A stretch of 64,000 bases of DNA from Flavisphingomonas formosensis (lineage in GTDB: Bacteria > Pseudomonadota > Alphaproteobacteria > Sphingomonadales > Sphingomonadaceae), in the NCBI RefSeq assembly GCF_009755815.1, contig NZ_WRPK01000005.1, positions 124,001-188,000 on the forward strand, written 5' to 3'. The position numbers and the translations under genes were made by a program. The notes under the pieces are model-generated. The model was not told where the DNA came from and ran no database searches. It was given only the letters and a program-made list of their open reading frames with translations. Of the stretch, positions 9,069-17,227 are shown one piece after another; positions within the stretch are counted from its first letter, which is position 1; each line of letters begins with the position of its first letter.

Positions 9069-10246
9069 GGCATCATGCGGATGCCGTCCCGTCGGTTGCT
9101 GGCGCGACGCCGTCATGACGATGGCTCGCGATCGGGCGACGTCGGTGGGGCGTCCCGTCGGCCGAGGAAGATCAGATGCTCCACGATCGGCAACAGGGTG
9201 TGATCGAGGCGGATGACGAGGTGAAACCAAGTAGTCTGGAGGTCGAACGAGATCATCATATAGCTCCGGCGAGACGCGGCCGCCCCGAGCCGTCCTATTG
9301 CGCTCCTTTGTGCTGCCATCGTTGGGTATTTTTCCTGCTCGCGCGCCTACCGTTACGTCTCCGCCGTCGATCCGGCGTCGCCAAAAGCTGTCCTCGCGCA
9401 CCCAGGAGCCCTCCGCCCGGCAGTCTCGTTCTCGGTGCAGTGCTGGGAAGGAAGATGAGGAGATCCGCGCGGGCGCGCATAGAGAAAATCGCCGCTCCAG
9501 CCGAGGGGCGGTCGTCCCAGACCTCCACGGCGTCGCTCTTTCCGCATCGCCTTTCTCACCCGGTCGACCGCATGCTCGGAGGAAACCGGAGCGTTTAGCC
9601 CGACCGAGCAACCCCGTTCGGCGCCGAGCGCGGCGGCCTCCCCGGCGCAGCGCAGATTGGACCAGCGCCGGCTTCGGATCGCAGGCTGGTGAGGGTGAAG
9701 AGCGCACCTCCCCACGCTTCGACAGCGACGTTGCGCAGTCGGGCCGCGGGGGGCGGCGTGTCATCCATGCCGTAGATCGATGCCGCGCGCTTACTATCCT
9801 GATGCACGAGCGGACCTCCCGTCGCGCGGAACAGATCGTCCGGATCACCCGGCCCGCGTCGCCGCTGACATCCGGCGGCCGCACGATCGCAGCGCAGGCG
9901 AAGCGCTTCGGTCGCTGCGATCAGCGCGCCGCGATGACGCTGGCGGTATGTTCGCATATAGCCTCGATATCTGTGGGTGCCTGGGGAATGGCGCCGCTTC
10001 CGGCGTGGATCGCCTGTCCGTCGCGCCGGTGAGCCTCGCTGTGATGGATTGCGCGCCTGGGCTCGATACCGCCCCTGTGCGGGCGATCGCGGATCGTAGG
10101 AAGATCAGTGTCGAATTGGTCCGGACCTCTCCGCTACTTTCAATTTGAGAATTAAACCGTTTGACGCAAGTGGTGTTACACATCAGTTTCCGTTTCGTCG
10201 GAATGTGCGAAGGGAGCTTTGAGCAACTGTCAGGGAGGCCCTGAAC
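9069..10246. other. Decayed region without a supportable gene
   Basis: About 1.18 kb between the SRPBCC pseudogene and the XRE regulator. Several overlapping open frames exist on both strands, but all are rich in Arg, Pro, Ser and Ala, as expected for out-of-frame translation of GC-rich DNA. None shows a recognisable domain, a good ribosome binding site and a conserved-looking start together. A short minus-strand frame (9113-9256) reading MMISFDLQTTWFHLVIRL looks slightly more protein-like but is unsupported. I take the stretch as degraded accessory DNA. Directly upstream of the XRE gene (about 10140-10246) there is lower-GC sequence that probably holds its promoter. Confidence 0.5.
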
Positions 10247-10657
10247 ATGTCGCTTCGGAGCCTGTCCAGCACCAGTGATGCGGCTATCCTTGCGAAGGTC
10301 AAGATGATCTCGGGAAAGTGCATCGAGGAACGGCGTAGAAAAGTGCGTATTTCCCAGAAGAAACTGGCATCGGCGGTGGGCATCAGCGACCGCTGGTTGC
10401 GCGAGATTGAATCCGGCAATCCTGATGCGTCGCTCGAAGACCATCTGCGATGCGCCTACCGGGTGGGACTGTCAGCCGGAAACATATTGCTGCCGTTGAT
10501 ATTCCTCGAGCATCGCATGACCGTCCCGGCCCAGATTCTGCACGACGACATGGCCGAGATCGAGCGTAAATGCATCAGCCTCATCGGCGAGCATTATATC
10601 GCGACGCTCGGCGACCTCATTCGCGGGACGACGGTCTCCGGCTTCCCTCGGAGCTGA
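10247..10657 (+). CDS. XRE-family helix-turn-helix regulator
   Basis: A 136-residue protein with a helix-turn-helix of the Cro/CI type at about residues 25-80 (RRRKVRISQKKLASAVGISD, then WLREIESGNPDASLEDHLRC). The C-terminal ~50 residues form a small extra domain of unknown role. An AGGGAGG ribosome binding site lies 8 nt before the ATG. Its TGA is followed after 4 nt by the ATG of the GntR-type gene, so the two regulators are co-translated. They sit at the outer edge of the duplicated quorum-sensing region and could control it, but the sequence does not show a target. Confidence 0.85.
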   Translation: MSLRSLSSTSDAAILAKVKMISGKCIEERRRKVRISQKKLASAVGISDRWLREIESGNPDASLEDHLRCAYRVGLSAGNILLPLIFLEHRMTVPAQILHDDMAEIERKCISLIGEHYIATLGDLIRGTTVSGFPRS

Positions 10658-10661
10658 AGGC

Positions 10662-11297
10662 ATGCCGGCAGACGCCATCCACGCCGAGCGCATCCATGTG
10701 GCCCTCAAGCGCGCCATCATGAACGCACGTTATGCTCCAGGAACGATGCTCGTGATACCTCAGCTGGCCGAGGAATATGCGACGAGCAATTCGCCGGTTC
10801 GCGATGCGCTGCAGCGGCTCGTCGGTGAGAGGCTGGTCGAGGCGGCGTCCGGCGGTGGGTTCCGCCTTCCCGAACTGTCGGCCGATCAACTCCGCGACCT
10901 CTATGTCTGGCACGGGCAGATCGTTCGCCTCGCTCTCAAGTCGAGCGGCCAAGCCCTGCGCGTGGCTGACCTCAGCCCGCTGATTTTGGCACTCGATCCG
11001 GCGGATACCGTGGGGATCGCCGACCTTACCCGCGAACTCTTTGCAAGGTTCGCCGAACGCTCGCGTAACCGCGAGCACGGCCTCGCCCTCGAGGCTGCGG
11101 CGGAACGTCTGCATGCGGTACGGATGCGTGAAACCGCCATTCGAGATCGGGTGCCGGAACTGACGGCGATGTGGACCTCCGCGCTCAACGGTCGGGAAGC
11201 GCCGTTGCGAGAGGCGATCTGGGCCTATCATCGGCGGCGGCTGCGTCGCGTGCCTCAGCTGATGAAAAGGGCGGACACGCGAGATGTGGCAACATGA
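10662..11297 (+). CDS. GntR-family transcriptional regulator
   Basis: A 211-residue protein with an N-terminal winged helix typical of GntR/FadR-like regulators (about residues 8-70: HVALKRAIMNARYAPGTMLV, LAEEYATSNSPVRDALQRLV). An all-helical effector domain follows, containing DLYVWHGQIVRLAL. FadR/FCD-type regulators usually bind an acyl or small carboxylate ligand. It forms a two-gene operon with the XRE regulator just upstream (4 nt gap). The C-terminus ends in a basic region. The ligand and the regulated genes are unknown; proximity to luxI-type genes makes an acyl ligand an attractive but untested idea. Confidence 0.85.
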   Translation: MPADAIHAERIHVALKRAIMNARYAPGTMLVIPQLAEEYATSNSPVRDALQRLVGERLVEAASGGGFRLPELSADQLRDLYVWHGQIVRLALKSSGQALRVADLSPLILALDPADTVGIADLTRELFARFAERSRNREHGLALEAAAERLHAVRMRETAIRDRVPELTAMWTSALNGREAPLREAIWAYHRRRLRRVPQLMKRADTRDVAT

Positions 11298-11326
11298 ATG
11301 GTTTCCACGGGGAAGGGGCTGACCGG

Positions 11327-11509
11327 TCAGCGGCTTTGGACATCGCCCTTTCGGGAAGCGCGTGAAAGCGCCGACGATTTTGCGACATCGATGGCAAGCT
11401 GGAGGTGACAGGCCATAGCCGTATCGCCGTCGCCATTCGCGTCCAGCACATTGAGCGCCTCTTTCATCAGCGACAGGGCTCGCTGCAGTGGAGCCGACTT
11501 TCGAACCAT
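11327..11509 (-). CDS. Small protein of the 'ACHLxLAIDVA' pair, copy A
   Basis: A 60-residue protein, MVRKSAPLQRALSLMKEALN..., with the core AMACHLQLAIDVAKSS. The ATG at 11509 has a GGGAGG site about 9 nt upstream. The same core pattern (LM..AL..LD..G.G.T..ACHL.LAIDVA) recurs in a second small protein at 19455-19652, at the other end of the quorum-sensing region. Codon-level divergence combined with protein-level conservation suggests that both are real genes under selection. The family is unknown to me. It is predicted to be helical with one conserved Cys-His. Copy A lies downstream of the winged-helix gene of module A. Confidence 0.6.
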   Translation of the reverse strand: MVRKSAPLQRALSLMKEALNVLDANGDGDTAMACHLQLAIDVAKSSALSRASRKGDVQSR

Positions 11510-11782
11510 TGGGTAACACCTCCCCGGCACGGATCCTCGACGGGCCGAGCCAGCACAAATCTCTGTTTACGGGACGAGAGGCGTCGTTCCCAGCCTCACA
11601 TTGGGCGATTGCACACGCTGAGCTCCTTCAAGCTGTACCATTGCGGCGTTGGTGATGCCGCTTCCGATGTCGATGACGATGGGCTGCCTGAAACTGCAGC
11701 CGGGCGCCGGATGCGGCAATGGCAGCTCGCGCTCGGGGATATCGGTTCGACCGTATTGTCGTCCACAGCGGCACGTCCAAGC

Positions 11783-12175
11783 TTACCGGCGCGGGCTTTC
11801 CATGCCGGCCGCGAGCCGGTCCATGATCAGGTCCATGCGTATTTCCATTGCGGGGGCGAGGACCAGCGGCTTTCGGCGATTTTTCACCGCGCCGTCGTCG
11901 AACTGTACCATCTCCTTGTCGATCATAGCGCCGACGTGCCGATAAGCGCTCGACAAGGGGGCGTGGGAGGCCAGGCACAGCGTCCAGACGGGGATGCCGC
12001 GACCCTCCTTTTTAGCGAGGTACAGGTCAAGAAGCATGTCCCAGAAAGGGTTCGCACAGAGTGTAAATCCCAGCAGCTCACCGACGACCTCGCGCTCGAA
12101 GAGCAGCATTCGGCAAGTCTCGATTCTTTTGCCTGGGGAGCGGCTATCGTCACGCGTGGTCGGATCGGGGAGCAT
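11783..12175 (-). CDS. Winged-helix (MarR-like) regulator, module A
   Basis: A 130-residue protein. The middle part, ANPFWDMLLDLYLAKKEGR followed by LSSAYRHVGAMIDKEMV, is a winged helix-turn-helix of MarR-like type: a helix pair, a recognition helix with SSAYRH, then a wing. A clear paralogue lies at 16838-17213 (PTWDILLDLYLA, LSSAHRKISELV). In both places the gene sits directly downstream of the dioxygenase gene, so luxI, dioxygenase and winged helix form a repeated unit. It probably acts as a DNA-binding regulator of this unit. The effector is unknown. The gap to the dioxygenase stop is about 150 bp. Confidence 0.7.
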   Translation of the reverse strand: MLPDPTTRDDSRSPGKRIETCRMLLFEREVVGELLGFTLCANPFWDMLLDLYLAKKEGRGIPVWTLCLASHAPLSSAYRHVGAMIDKEMVQFDDGAVKNRRKPLVLAPAMEIRMDLIMDRLAAGMESPRR

Positions 12176-12329
12176 AGCCGTGTGACGATGGGCGAGCCGC
12201 TTCGATGACGATCAACGCGGCGCGAATGCGCCGCCGCCGTCGTGGCTGCGATTGCCGGATGATGCGCTCGAGCGAGGGTTGGCCTGCAACGGACCAAAGC
12301 GGCTGCTGAGAGGCTGCACCCCCGCCATG

Positions 12330-13241
12330 TCAGGTCGACTCGCCCACGACTTCCGGAGATGGGAGTCCGCTGCGATATTGCGCGATGATAGCAAGCTGTT
12401 CGGGGCGCAGCGCATCGACGGCACCGACGCCATCGCGGTGATGGGCTCGAAGCAGCCCCGACGGGCAGCGGCCATCGACATTGCCAAGATTGGGCCGATG
12501 GATATGGTAACCAAGCAGCGCTGTGAGGTCCTCCGGGAAGCGGCGTGCAATCTCCGGAGGATAGGCAAGCCATTGCAGCTCATATGGCTTCAGCCAGCCA
12601 AGCGTGTAGCTCACGATCATCCCGCGTCTTGGCGCTTCCGTTCGGTTCGCGCCGCCGGCATGCAGCGTCGAACCGAGAAATAGAAGGGCCGAACCGGGTG
12701 CGAGAGTGGGGCAGATCGCTGCGGAAGGATCCATCAGCAGCTCGTTCTGGCGACGATGGCTTCCCGGCCAGATGCGTGTGGCACCGTTCGCCTCGCTATA
12801 GGGGACGAACGGCCACATGACGTTGACGAGGAATTCGACGGAGAGGTCCGGTGCTATCAACTTGCTGCACGGCCACATATCCTGATCGCGGTGTGGAACC
12901 TGGTCGACGGAATGCGGCATCAACTCGATCGCCTGCGTCAGATTGAGTGCGATCCGATCGCACCAGGGGCCCAGCACCGCCTCGACGATGCTGAGCACGA
13001 GACCATGCTGCACGAAGGCCGCCATGCGATCCGATCGGGAAAGCAGCCCGCCGAAACGCTTGGTGTCTTCACCGTAGAAGGGGCCTTTGCTTGTCACGGC
13101 CTGTTCGAAATGGGGTCTTAGATCCCGGGCCAGCTCGTCCACTAGGGCGGCTTGCATCAAATCGGGAATGACGCAGTAGCCGAGCTCCAGGAGTTGGCTG
13201 AGATAAGACGCGGCCCGCGCATCGGCTTCAATGACGGACAT
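12330..13241 (-). CDS. Phytanoyl-CoA dioxygenase-like Fe(II)/2-oxoglutarate oxygenase, module A
   Basis: A 303-residue member of the PhyH family. The iron-binding facial triad is visible as His117 and Asp119 in VPHRDQD and the distal His194 in STLHAGGANR, with nearby Arg residues suited to bind 2-oxoglutarate. The family hydroxylates acyl-type or secondary-metabolite substrates. Its start overlaps the end of luxI by 14 bp, so the two are translationally coupled. luxI followed by a phyH-like gene is a known arrangement in sphingomonads, suggesting modification of the acyl-homoserine lactone or of an acyl precursor. The paralogue at 17228-18151 keeps the same motifs. The actual substrate is not established. 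Confidence 0.9.
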   Translation of the reverse strand: MSVIEADARAASYLSQLLELGYCVIPDLMQAALVDELARDLRPHFEQAVTSKGPFYGEDTKRFGGLLSRSDRMAAFVQHGLVLSIVEAVLGPWCDRIALNLTQAIELMPHSVDQVPHRDQDMWPCSKLIAPDLSVEFLVNVMWPFVPYSEANGATRIWPGSHRRQNELLMDPSAAICPTLAPGSALLFLGSTLHAGGANRTEAPRRGMIVSYTLGWLKPYELQWLAYPPEIARRFPEDLTALLGYHIHRPNLGNVDGRCPSGLLRAHHRDGVGAVDALRPEQLAIIAQYRSGLPSPEVVGEST

Positions 13242-13875
13242 CGCTACCCTCCCGGTGCTGGACCGGAAATACGTCGCGCGAGCCCTCCGATGACGGCATC
13301 CATGTGCCGGCCGCGGCCATCAGCGATGGCGTTTCGGGCGTAATGTCGATCCGCATCGCACCTGTGGTTCCGCAGGGCAACTGCTGCGGGTTTCCGAGAA
13401 GTTCGCAATGCCACCCGAAGAACGGGATCTGGCTGAGCCAGCCGGTATCGGCTACGCAGAAAAAGGCGGCAATGTCGTTATCCAGGGCAAAGCGCACGGC
13501 TGTCGTGATCAGCTGATTGCGGACCATCCTGCGATCATGTGCGCGAAGGTCGCGCGAGAGGCAGAAGCGCGAGATCTCCCAGATCTGCGGATCGGCCGGC
13601 GGCTCCTCGTCGCATAGAAATGGGAATAGGGATCCGAGGACATTGGGTTGCTCCGAGGGGAGCAGGCGCATCGAGCCGAGATGGGCGCCGTCATGACGCG
13701 CGAGCACCAGATAGGTCGTATGGACACCGTCGAACTGATCGACCTCGAACGTGCCGGCAAGGCTGGGAATGTCCCAGCCCAGCAGGTCGATGAAAACGCG
13801 TTTGCGCTCGCGGAACATGTTGGCGAGGGCGATGTCTTCCAGCGAGCGCGAAGCTCCTTCCACCAGATATGGCAT
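13228..13875 (-). CDS. luxI: Acyl-homoserine-lactone synthase (LuxI family), module A
   Basis: A 215-residue LuxI-type enzyme, which joins an acyl chain from acyl-ACP or acyl-CoA to S-adenosylmethionine and releases a homoserine lactone signal. All hallmark residues of the family can be aligned: Arg26, Phe28, Trp34, Asp46, Asp49, Arg70, Glu100 and Arg103 (RKRVF, GWD, EVDQFD, SMRLL, EISR). AAGGAG precedes the ATG at 13875. A LuxR-type gene lies 77 bp upstream on the same strand and the dioxygenase overlaps its 3' end, so this looks like a complete signal-synthesis and response unit. Acyl specificity cannot be read from the sequence. Confidence 0.95.
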   Translation of the reverse strand: MPYLVEGASRSLEDIALANMFRERKRVFIDLLGWDIPSLAGTFEVDQFDGVHTTYLVLARHDGAHLGSMRLLPSEQPNVLGSLFPFLCDEEPPADPQIWEISRFCLSRDLRAHDRRMVRNQLITTAVRFALDNDIAAFFCVADTGWLSQIPFFGWHCELLGNPQQLPCGTTGAMRIDITPETPSLMAAAGTWMPSSEGSRDVFPVQHREGSDVRH

Positions 13876-13952
13876 GATGCCGTCTCCTTGCTGTGGGAGA
13901 CAGCATCACGCAGCTTATCGAGCCCGGCTATTCCTTCAACTGGAGGATAGGG

Positions 13953-14702
13953 TCATTGCTGAAATGCGGCATTATAGACCATTTGACCATCGAACAATGC
14001 GCGCACCACGAGCTGGGTGCGGGTGGCGACGCCATATCGGTGCATCGCGTCGCCGAGATGCTGACGGACCGTGGCCGCGGACAGGCCGATCATCTGTCCG
14101 ATCGCCCAATTGCTCTTTCCGCCAGCCACGAAAGGCAGCAATCCGAGCTGGCGCCGCGTGAGCAGCGGAATGGAGGGCGGAGCCTCGCCGCGGCGCGCAC
14201 GCACGAGCCGTCGCGCGCTTTCGAAAGCAAGCTGGCCGACGAGCTGGGTCGCGGCCACCCGGTCCCAGGTCAGCGAAACATTGCGCGCGCTGAACGAGCA
14301 TGTCCCGCGATATTCGCCGGGGACATGGACGGGCACGGTGAAACCTTCGCACAGCCCGAAGTGCCGCGCTTCGTCGAGAATGCGGCGATGGCGGTCGTTT
14401 GGCTGCAGATAATAGCCCATATCCCGCCAGGCAAAACCAAAGCTGGCGCGCGCGCTGGCGACATGGACGGGATCGTCGAGATGGTAGCCGCGCGACAGGC
14501 TGCGTTCCACCCAGGCCGGATCATAGTTGAGGAGGACGATCGCGTCCTCCGGTGGCCCCACGAGATCGACATGATGATTGAGCGCGAATTGTTCGAAACC
14601 GAGGCGGACTGTTGCATGACATAGCAGGGCATGAAGCTCGTGCTCGCCCCGTACATTTTGACACTCGTGAAGGAAATCGGAGAGATAGGATCCGATAAAC
14701 AT
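13953..14702 (-). CDS. luxR: LuxR-family autoinducer-binding regulator
   Basis: A 249-residue protein. The N-terminal autoinducer-binding domain carries the family residues in YHLDDPVH (Asp-Pro pair), FAWRD (Trp) and LCEGFTVP (Gly). The C-terminal LuxR-type helix-turn-helix (about residues 180-240) reads LTRRQLGLLPFVAGGKSNW and SAATVRQHLGDAMHRYGV. I prefer the ATG at 14702 (MFIGSYL), which has AGGAG 8 nt upstream, over 14759. It lies directly upstream of luxI in the same direction. It should bind the lactone made by the adjacent synthase and activate the module. There is no second luxR next to module B, so it may serve both. Confidence 0.92.
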   Translation of the reverse strand: MFIGSYLSDFLHECQNVRGEHELHALLCHATVRLGFEQFALNHHVDLVGPPEDAIVLLNYDPAWVERSLSRGYHLDDPVHVASARASFGFAWRDMGYYLQPNDRHRRILDEARHFGLCEGFTVPVHVPGEYRGTCSFSARNVSLTWDRVAATQLVGQLAFESARRLVRARRGEAPPSIPLLTRRQLGLLPFVAGGKSNWAIGQMIGLSAATVRQHLGDAMHRYGVATRTQLVVRALFDGQMVYNAAFQQ

Positions 14703-14712
14703 TGCTCTAACT

Positions 14713-14738
14713 CCTGTACCGGTCAGTCCTGGCACAGG
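14713..14738 (-). promoter_or_regulatory. Candidate lux-box-like dyad upstream of luxR
   Basis: The sequence contains inverted arms CCTGT (14713-14717) and ACAGG (14734-14738), with an internal CTG...CAG, just upstream of the preferred luxR start. LuxR-type proteins bind dyads with CTG/CAG half sites, but classical lux boxes have closer arms. The position overlaps the ribosome-binding region, which would suit autorepression. This is pattern matching only. Confidence 0.2.
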
Positions 14739-14759
14739 GAGACGCTCCGGACGCGACAT

Positions 14760-15058
14760 CCTCTTTCACTCTTGCCTTCCGCCCCGATGTCGCCCTGACG
14801 GCGAAGTGGCGTGGCGCACACTTGTCGCAAAACTGTCATCCAGCAATTTGCAACGCTATGCCAGCGGGACATGATCGATCCCTCCGAGAAAAGTAACCAT
14901 TTTGGTTGGTTCCGGTCGAACAGAACCAGATCGATGCGGCCAGTCTCCTTTTGCGTGCGTATACCGAGAGAGGAAAATTGAGACAGCCGATACCGGCGCT
15001 GGCCATTGGCAGGATTGAGAAGATCTTCGCACCTGGATACGCTCGTGTGGCCTGAGGT
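14760..15058. other. Intergenic stretch, no gene seen
   Basis: Between the luxR upstream region and the first insertion-sequence remnant, no open frame with a domain is visible. The stretch has lower GC at 14870-15000 than its neighbours. It may be the edge of the inserted transposon debris plus the luxR promoter. Confidence 0.4.
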
Positions 15059-15162
15059 GGGTGCGATGGCGAGGCCGCTCCAAAGCCGCCGCCCAGATCC
15101 ACCTCACGGCTGTCGCCTATGACCTCAAGCGAACCTTCAACATCCTCGCGACGCCCGCCTGA
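15059..15162 (+). pseudogene. C-terminal remnant of a DDE transposase (IS1182/IS5-like)
   Basis: One frame reads WVRWRGRSKAAAQIHLTAVA and then YDLKRTFNILATPA before a TGA at 15160-15162. This resembles the conserved C-terminal tail of IS1182-type or IS5-type transposases (a basic stretch, then LTxxAYxLKR). Nothing upstream continues the transposase, so only the last ~33 residues remain. It is the first of several insertion-sequence remnants lying between the two quorum-sensing modules. Confidence 0.55.
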
Positions 15163-15404
15163 AGCAACCGCAAGGCCAATCGCATCGGCTGAGCTGAGAA
15201 GTAATCGGACCGCCGACATCCGGAAAAAACCTGCTTCGATGGCGACTAGATGGCCGACATTCCGGTCTCACGGATCCCCGATGGCGGGTCAGTCCAGCTG
15301 CTCAAGACCGCGCTCGCAGCACCAGGGTCAAAGCCCGCCTTCGACCGCTATGGTGTCCGCAATGTCGCGCGGCCTTTCGCCGACACGGTCTTTGCGGGCG
15401 TTCC

Positions 15405-15845
15405 CGGGCAATTGCAGCAGAAGCTGCTCGTCTCGATCCAGCGAGGACGATCTCGCGGCTGGCGCTGCTGCAGCGAAGGCGATCGGCGTTGCCGCCTTCG
15501 AGCGCAAGCGTCCGGTCAGGAAGCCGTTTCCCGAGCATCTGCCGCGCGAGCGCGTCGTCATTCCTGGCGCCATGCGCCTGTCCGGCGTGCGGCGGCACGC
15601 GGCTGTCGAAGCTCGGCGAGGATGTCACCGAGACCCTCGAGGGGATCCCGAGCTCGTGGAAGGTCATCCAGACCGTGTGGGAGAAGGTCTCCTGCCGGGA
15701 TTGTGAGACGATCTCCCAGCCGCGGCGCCGTTCCACGACGTGCCGCGCGGATGGGCCGGTCCGAGCTTCCTCGCCATGCTGCTGTTCGAGAAGTACGGCC
15801 AGCACCAGCCGCTCAACCGCCAGGCCGAGCGGTTCGGCCTACAGC
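15405..15845 (+). pseudogene. IS66-family transposase (TnpC) remnant, frameshifted
   Basis: Pieces of an IS66 transposase appear in different frames. One reads LLVSIQR; another reads SEDDLAAGAAAAKAIGVAA, RKRPVRKPFPEHLPRERVVI; a third reads CPACGGTRLSKLGEDVTETL with the zinc-binding CxxC and then KVSCRDCETISQP. The next segment, LAMLLFEKYGQHQPLNRQAE, is again in a different frame. The order matches the N-terminal leucine-zipper/zinc-finger part of IS66 TnpC, and the catalytic DDE part is missing. At about 15840 it runs into an IS3-type fragment. Confidence 0.8.
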
Positions 15846-16080
15846 AACGGCGTCACCGTGGACTTCTCCCGGCCGGGCAAGCCCACCGATAACGCCTACA
15901 TCGAGGCGTTCAAGGGGGCTTCCGAGCCGAGTGTCTGAACACCCGTTGGTTCCTGACGCTTGCAGACGCCCGCGAAAGGTTGGAGGAGTGGCGCAGATAC
16001 TATAACGAGGATCGGCCGCACGGTGCCATCGCCAACAAGCCCCCGATCACGCTCATGAATCCCGGTGACGCACCTAGCCC
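15838..16080 (+). pseudogene. IS3-family transposase (OrfB) C-terminal remnant
   Basis: The sequence reads NGVTVDFSRPGKPTDNAYIE and AFKG, then after a frame break CLNTRWFLTLADARERLEEW, RRYYNEDRPHGAIANKPP, followed by a stop at about 16080. This is the end of an IS3-type integrase-core transposase (the DDE Glu lies in NAYIEAFKG). The N-terminal two thirds are absent; the fragment is fused directly to the IS66 remnant. The following ~100 bp contain the probable end of the element. Confidence 0.8.
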
Positions 16081-16183
16081 GTCACCGTGACCCTGGCCGG
16101 GAAACTCTAACCCCGGTCGTCCAGAGAATGGTGGCGGATCAAAAGCCGCCGTGCTCTAATCCGCGCTGGTGGAAACCAGGGGG

Positions 16184-16735
16184 TCACGTCAAGGGGAAGC
16201 GCTGGATGATGGCAGAGAGCACCAGCGGAGCACCGTCACGGTCCTGAATATCGGCCCTGTGGATGACGGCATGGACGAGGTTACCCTGGGTATCGGTGAG
16301 GATGTGGCGCTTGCGTCCCTTGATCTTCTTACCCGCATCGTAGCCGCGTGGGCCGCCGGATTCCGTTGTTTTCACGCTCTGACTATCGATGATGCCGGCG
16401 CTGGGCGAAGCCTCGCGCCCCTGGAGTTCCCGCGCAATCATGAGCAGCATGTGGTTGATCGTCAGCCACAGGCCGCTGTCGCGCCACAGATAGAACCAGC
16501 GTCGAACGGTGGACATGGGTGGGAAGCAGGGCGGCAGCATCCGCCATGGCAGCCCGCCACGCAGCAGATAAAGGATCGCCTCGACGATCCGCCGCATCGG
16601 CCATTTACGCGGGCGGCCCACCAGCGAGGTCGGTGGGAAGAACGGTTCCAGCACCCGCCACTCCGCATTCGTCAAATCCGTTGGCAAAGCCAGCTCGCTT
16701 CGCGCATGCTGTGCGCGAGTGATATCGGTCCACAT
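16184..16735 (-). pseudogene. IS5-family transposase, truncated
   Basis: The frame begins at 16735 (MWTDITRAQHARSELALPTD) and covers the N-terminal domain (LTNAEWRVLEPFFPP, GRPRKWPMRRIVEAILYLLR) and the first catalytic part (GIIDSQSVKTTESGG with the first Asp, then KIKGRKRHILTDTQGNLVHA). It stops after 183 residues, whereas complete members run to about 260-270. The second catalytic Asp and the Glu are therefore missing, and the protein should be inactive. The 3' truncation coincides with the IS3 remnant boundary near 16180. Confidence 0.85.
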
Positions 16736-16837
16736 CGCTGTTCCTCGGAAGTTCTTCGCAAAACTCCAGAATCAGCGACTGCCACAGCCGTCAAGTTAAG
16801 GCGCTGATATCACTCACCTTAATTTCGGATCAGCCTC
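16184..16837 (-). mobile_element. Truncated IS5-type insertion sequence
   Basis: The intact side of the element is at about 16837, where GGCTGATCCGAAATTAAGG (read on the minus strand) looks like a terminal repeat. Insertion took place in a CTTAG/CTAAG-like target, which fits IS5 preference, and lies exactly at the stop codon of the winged-helix gene of module B. The other end is lost. The element therefore abuts, but does not remove, the end of that gene. Confidence 0.55.
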
Positions 16838-17213
16838 TTAGAGAAAGCCGAGCGCGATCTTGCTGAGCCAGGCATCCATGAACTGATCGAGCAAGGCGAG
16901 CATGCCCGCCGACAGCGTCACCGGGACCCGGCGACCGTCCCGATCGTCGGAGGAGCGCTCGAGATGCCCTTTCCGGGACCAGTTCGCTGATCTTGCGATG
17001 GGCGCTCGAGAGCGGAATGTTCGCAGCGATGCACAGCGACCAGAGATAGATCGCCCGCCGTTCGTGATGCGCGAGATAAAGGTCGAGCAGGATGTCCCAG
17101 GTCGGGCTGGGACAGGCGTCGAACCCCAGCCGTTCGCCCAAGAGCTTGCGCTCGGCGATCAGCATGCGACACCCCGCAAGCCTCCTCTTCACGATCGCAG
17201 ACGCATCATCCAC
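16838..17213 (-). pseudogene. Winged-helix (MarR-like) regulator, module B, frameshifted
   Basis: From ATG 17213 the frame reads MDDASAIVKRRLAGCRMLIA, then CPSPTWDILLDLYLAHHERR and LSSAHRKISELV, clearly paralogous to the gene at 11783-12175. Near 16965-16985, in a C/G-rich run, the frame shifts. In the other frame the expected wing and C-terminus continue: ERSSDDRDGRRVPVTLSAGM, LALLDQFMDAWLSKIALGF, ending in TAA at 16838-16840. DDRDGR is the usual MarR wing motif. A single-base indel would explain this, either as a real inactivating mutation or a sequencing error. The stop codon is next to the IS5 end. Confidence 0.75.
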
Positions 17214-17227
17214 GAGGCCAGCCCGGA

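Noticed and set aside
9298-10032. 244-residue plus-strand frame in the decayed region
   Set aside because: Arg/Ser/Pro-rich with no domain or ribosome-binding site, and overlapped by equally long frames on the other strand.
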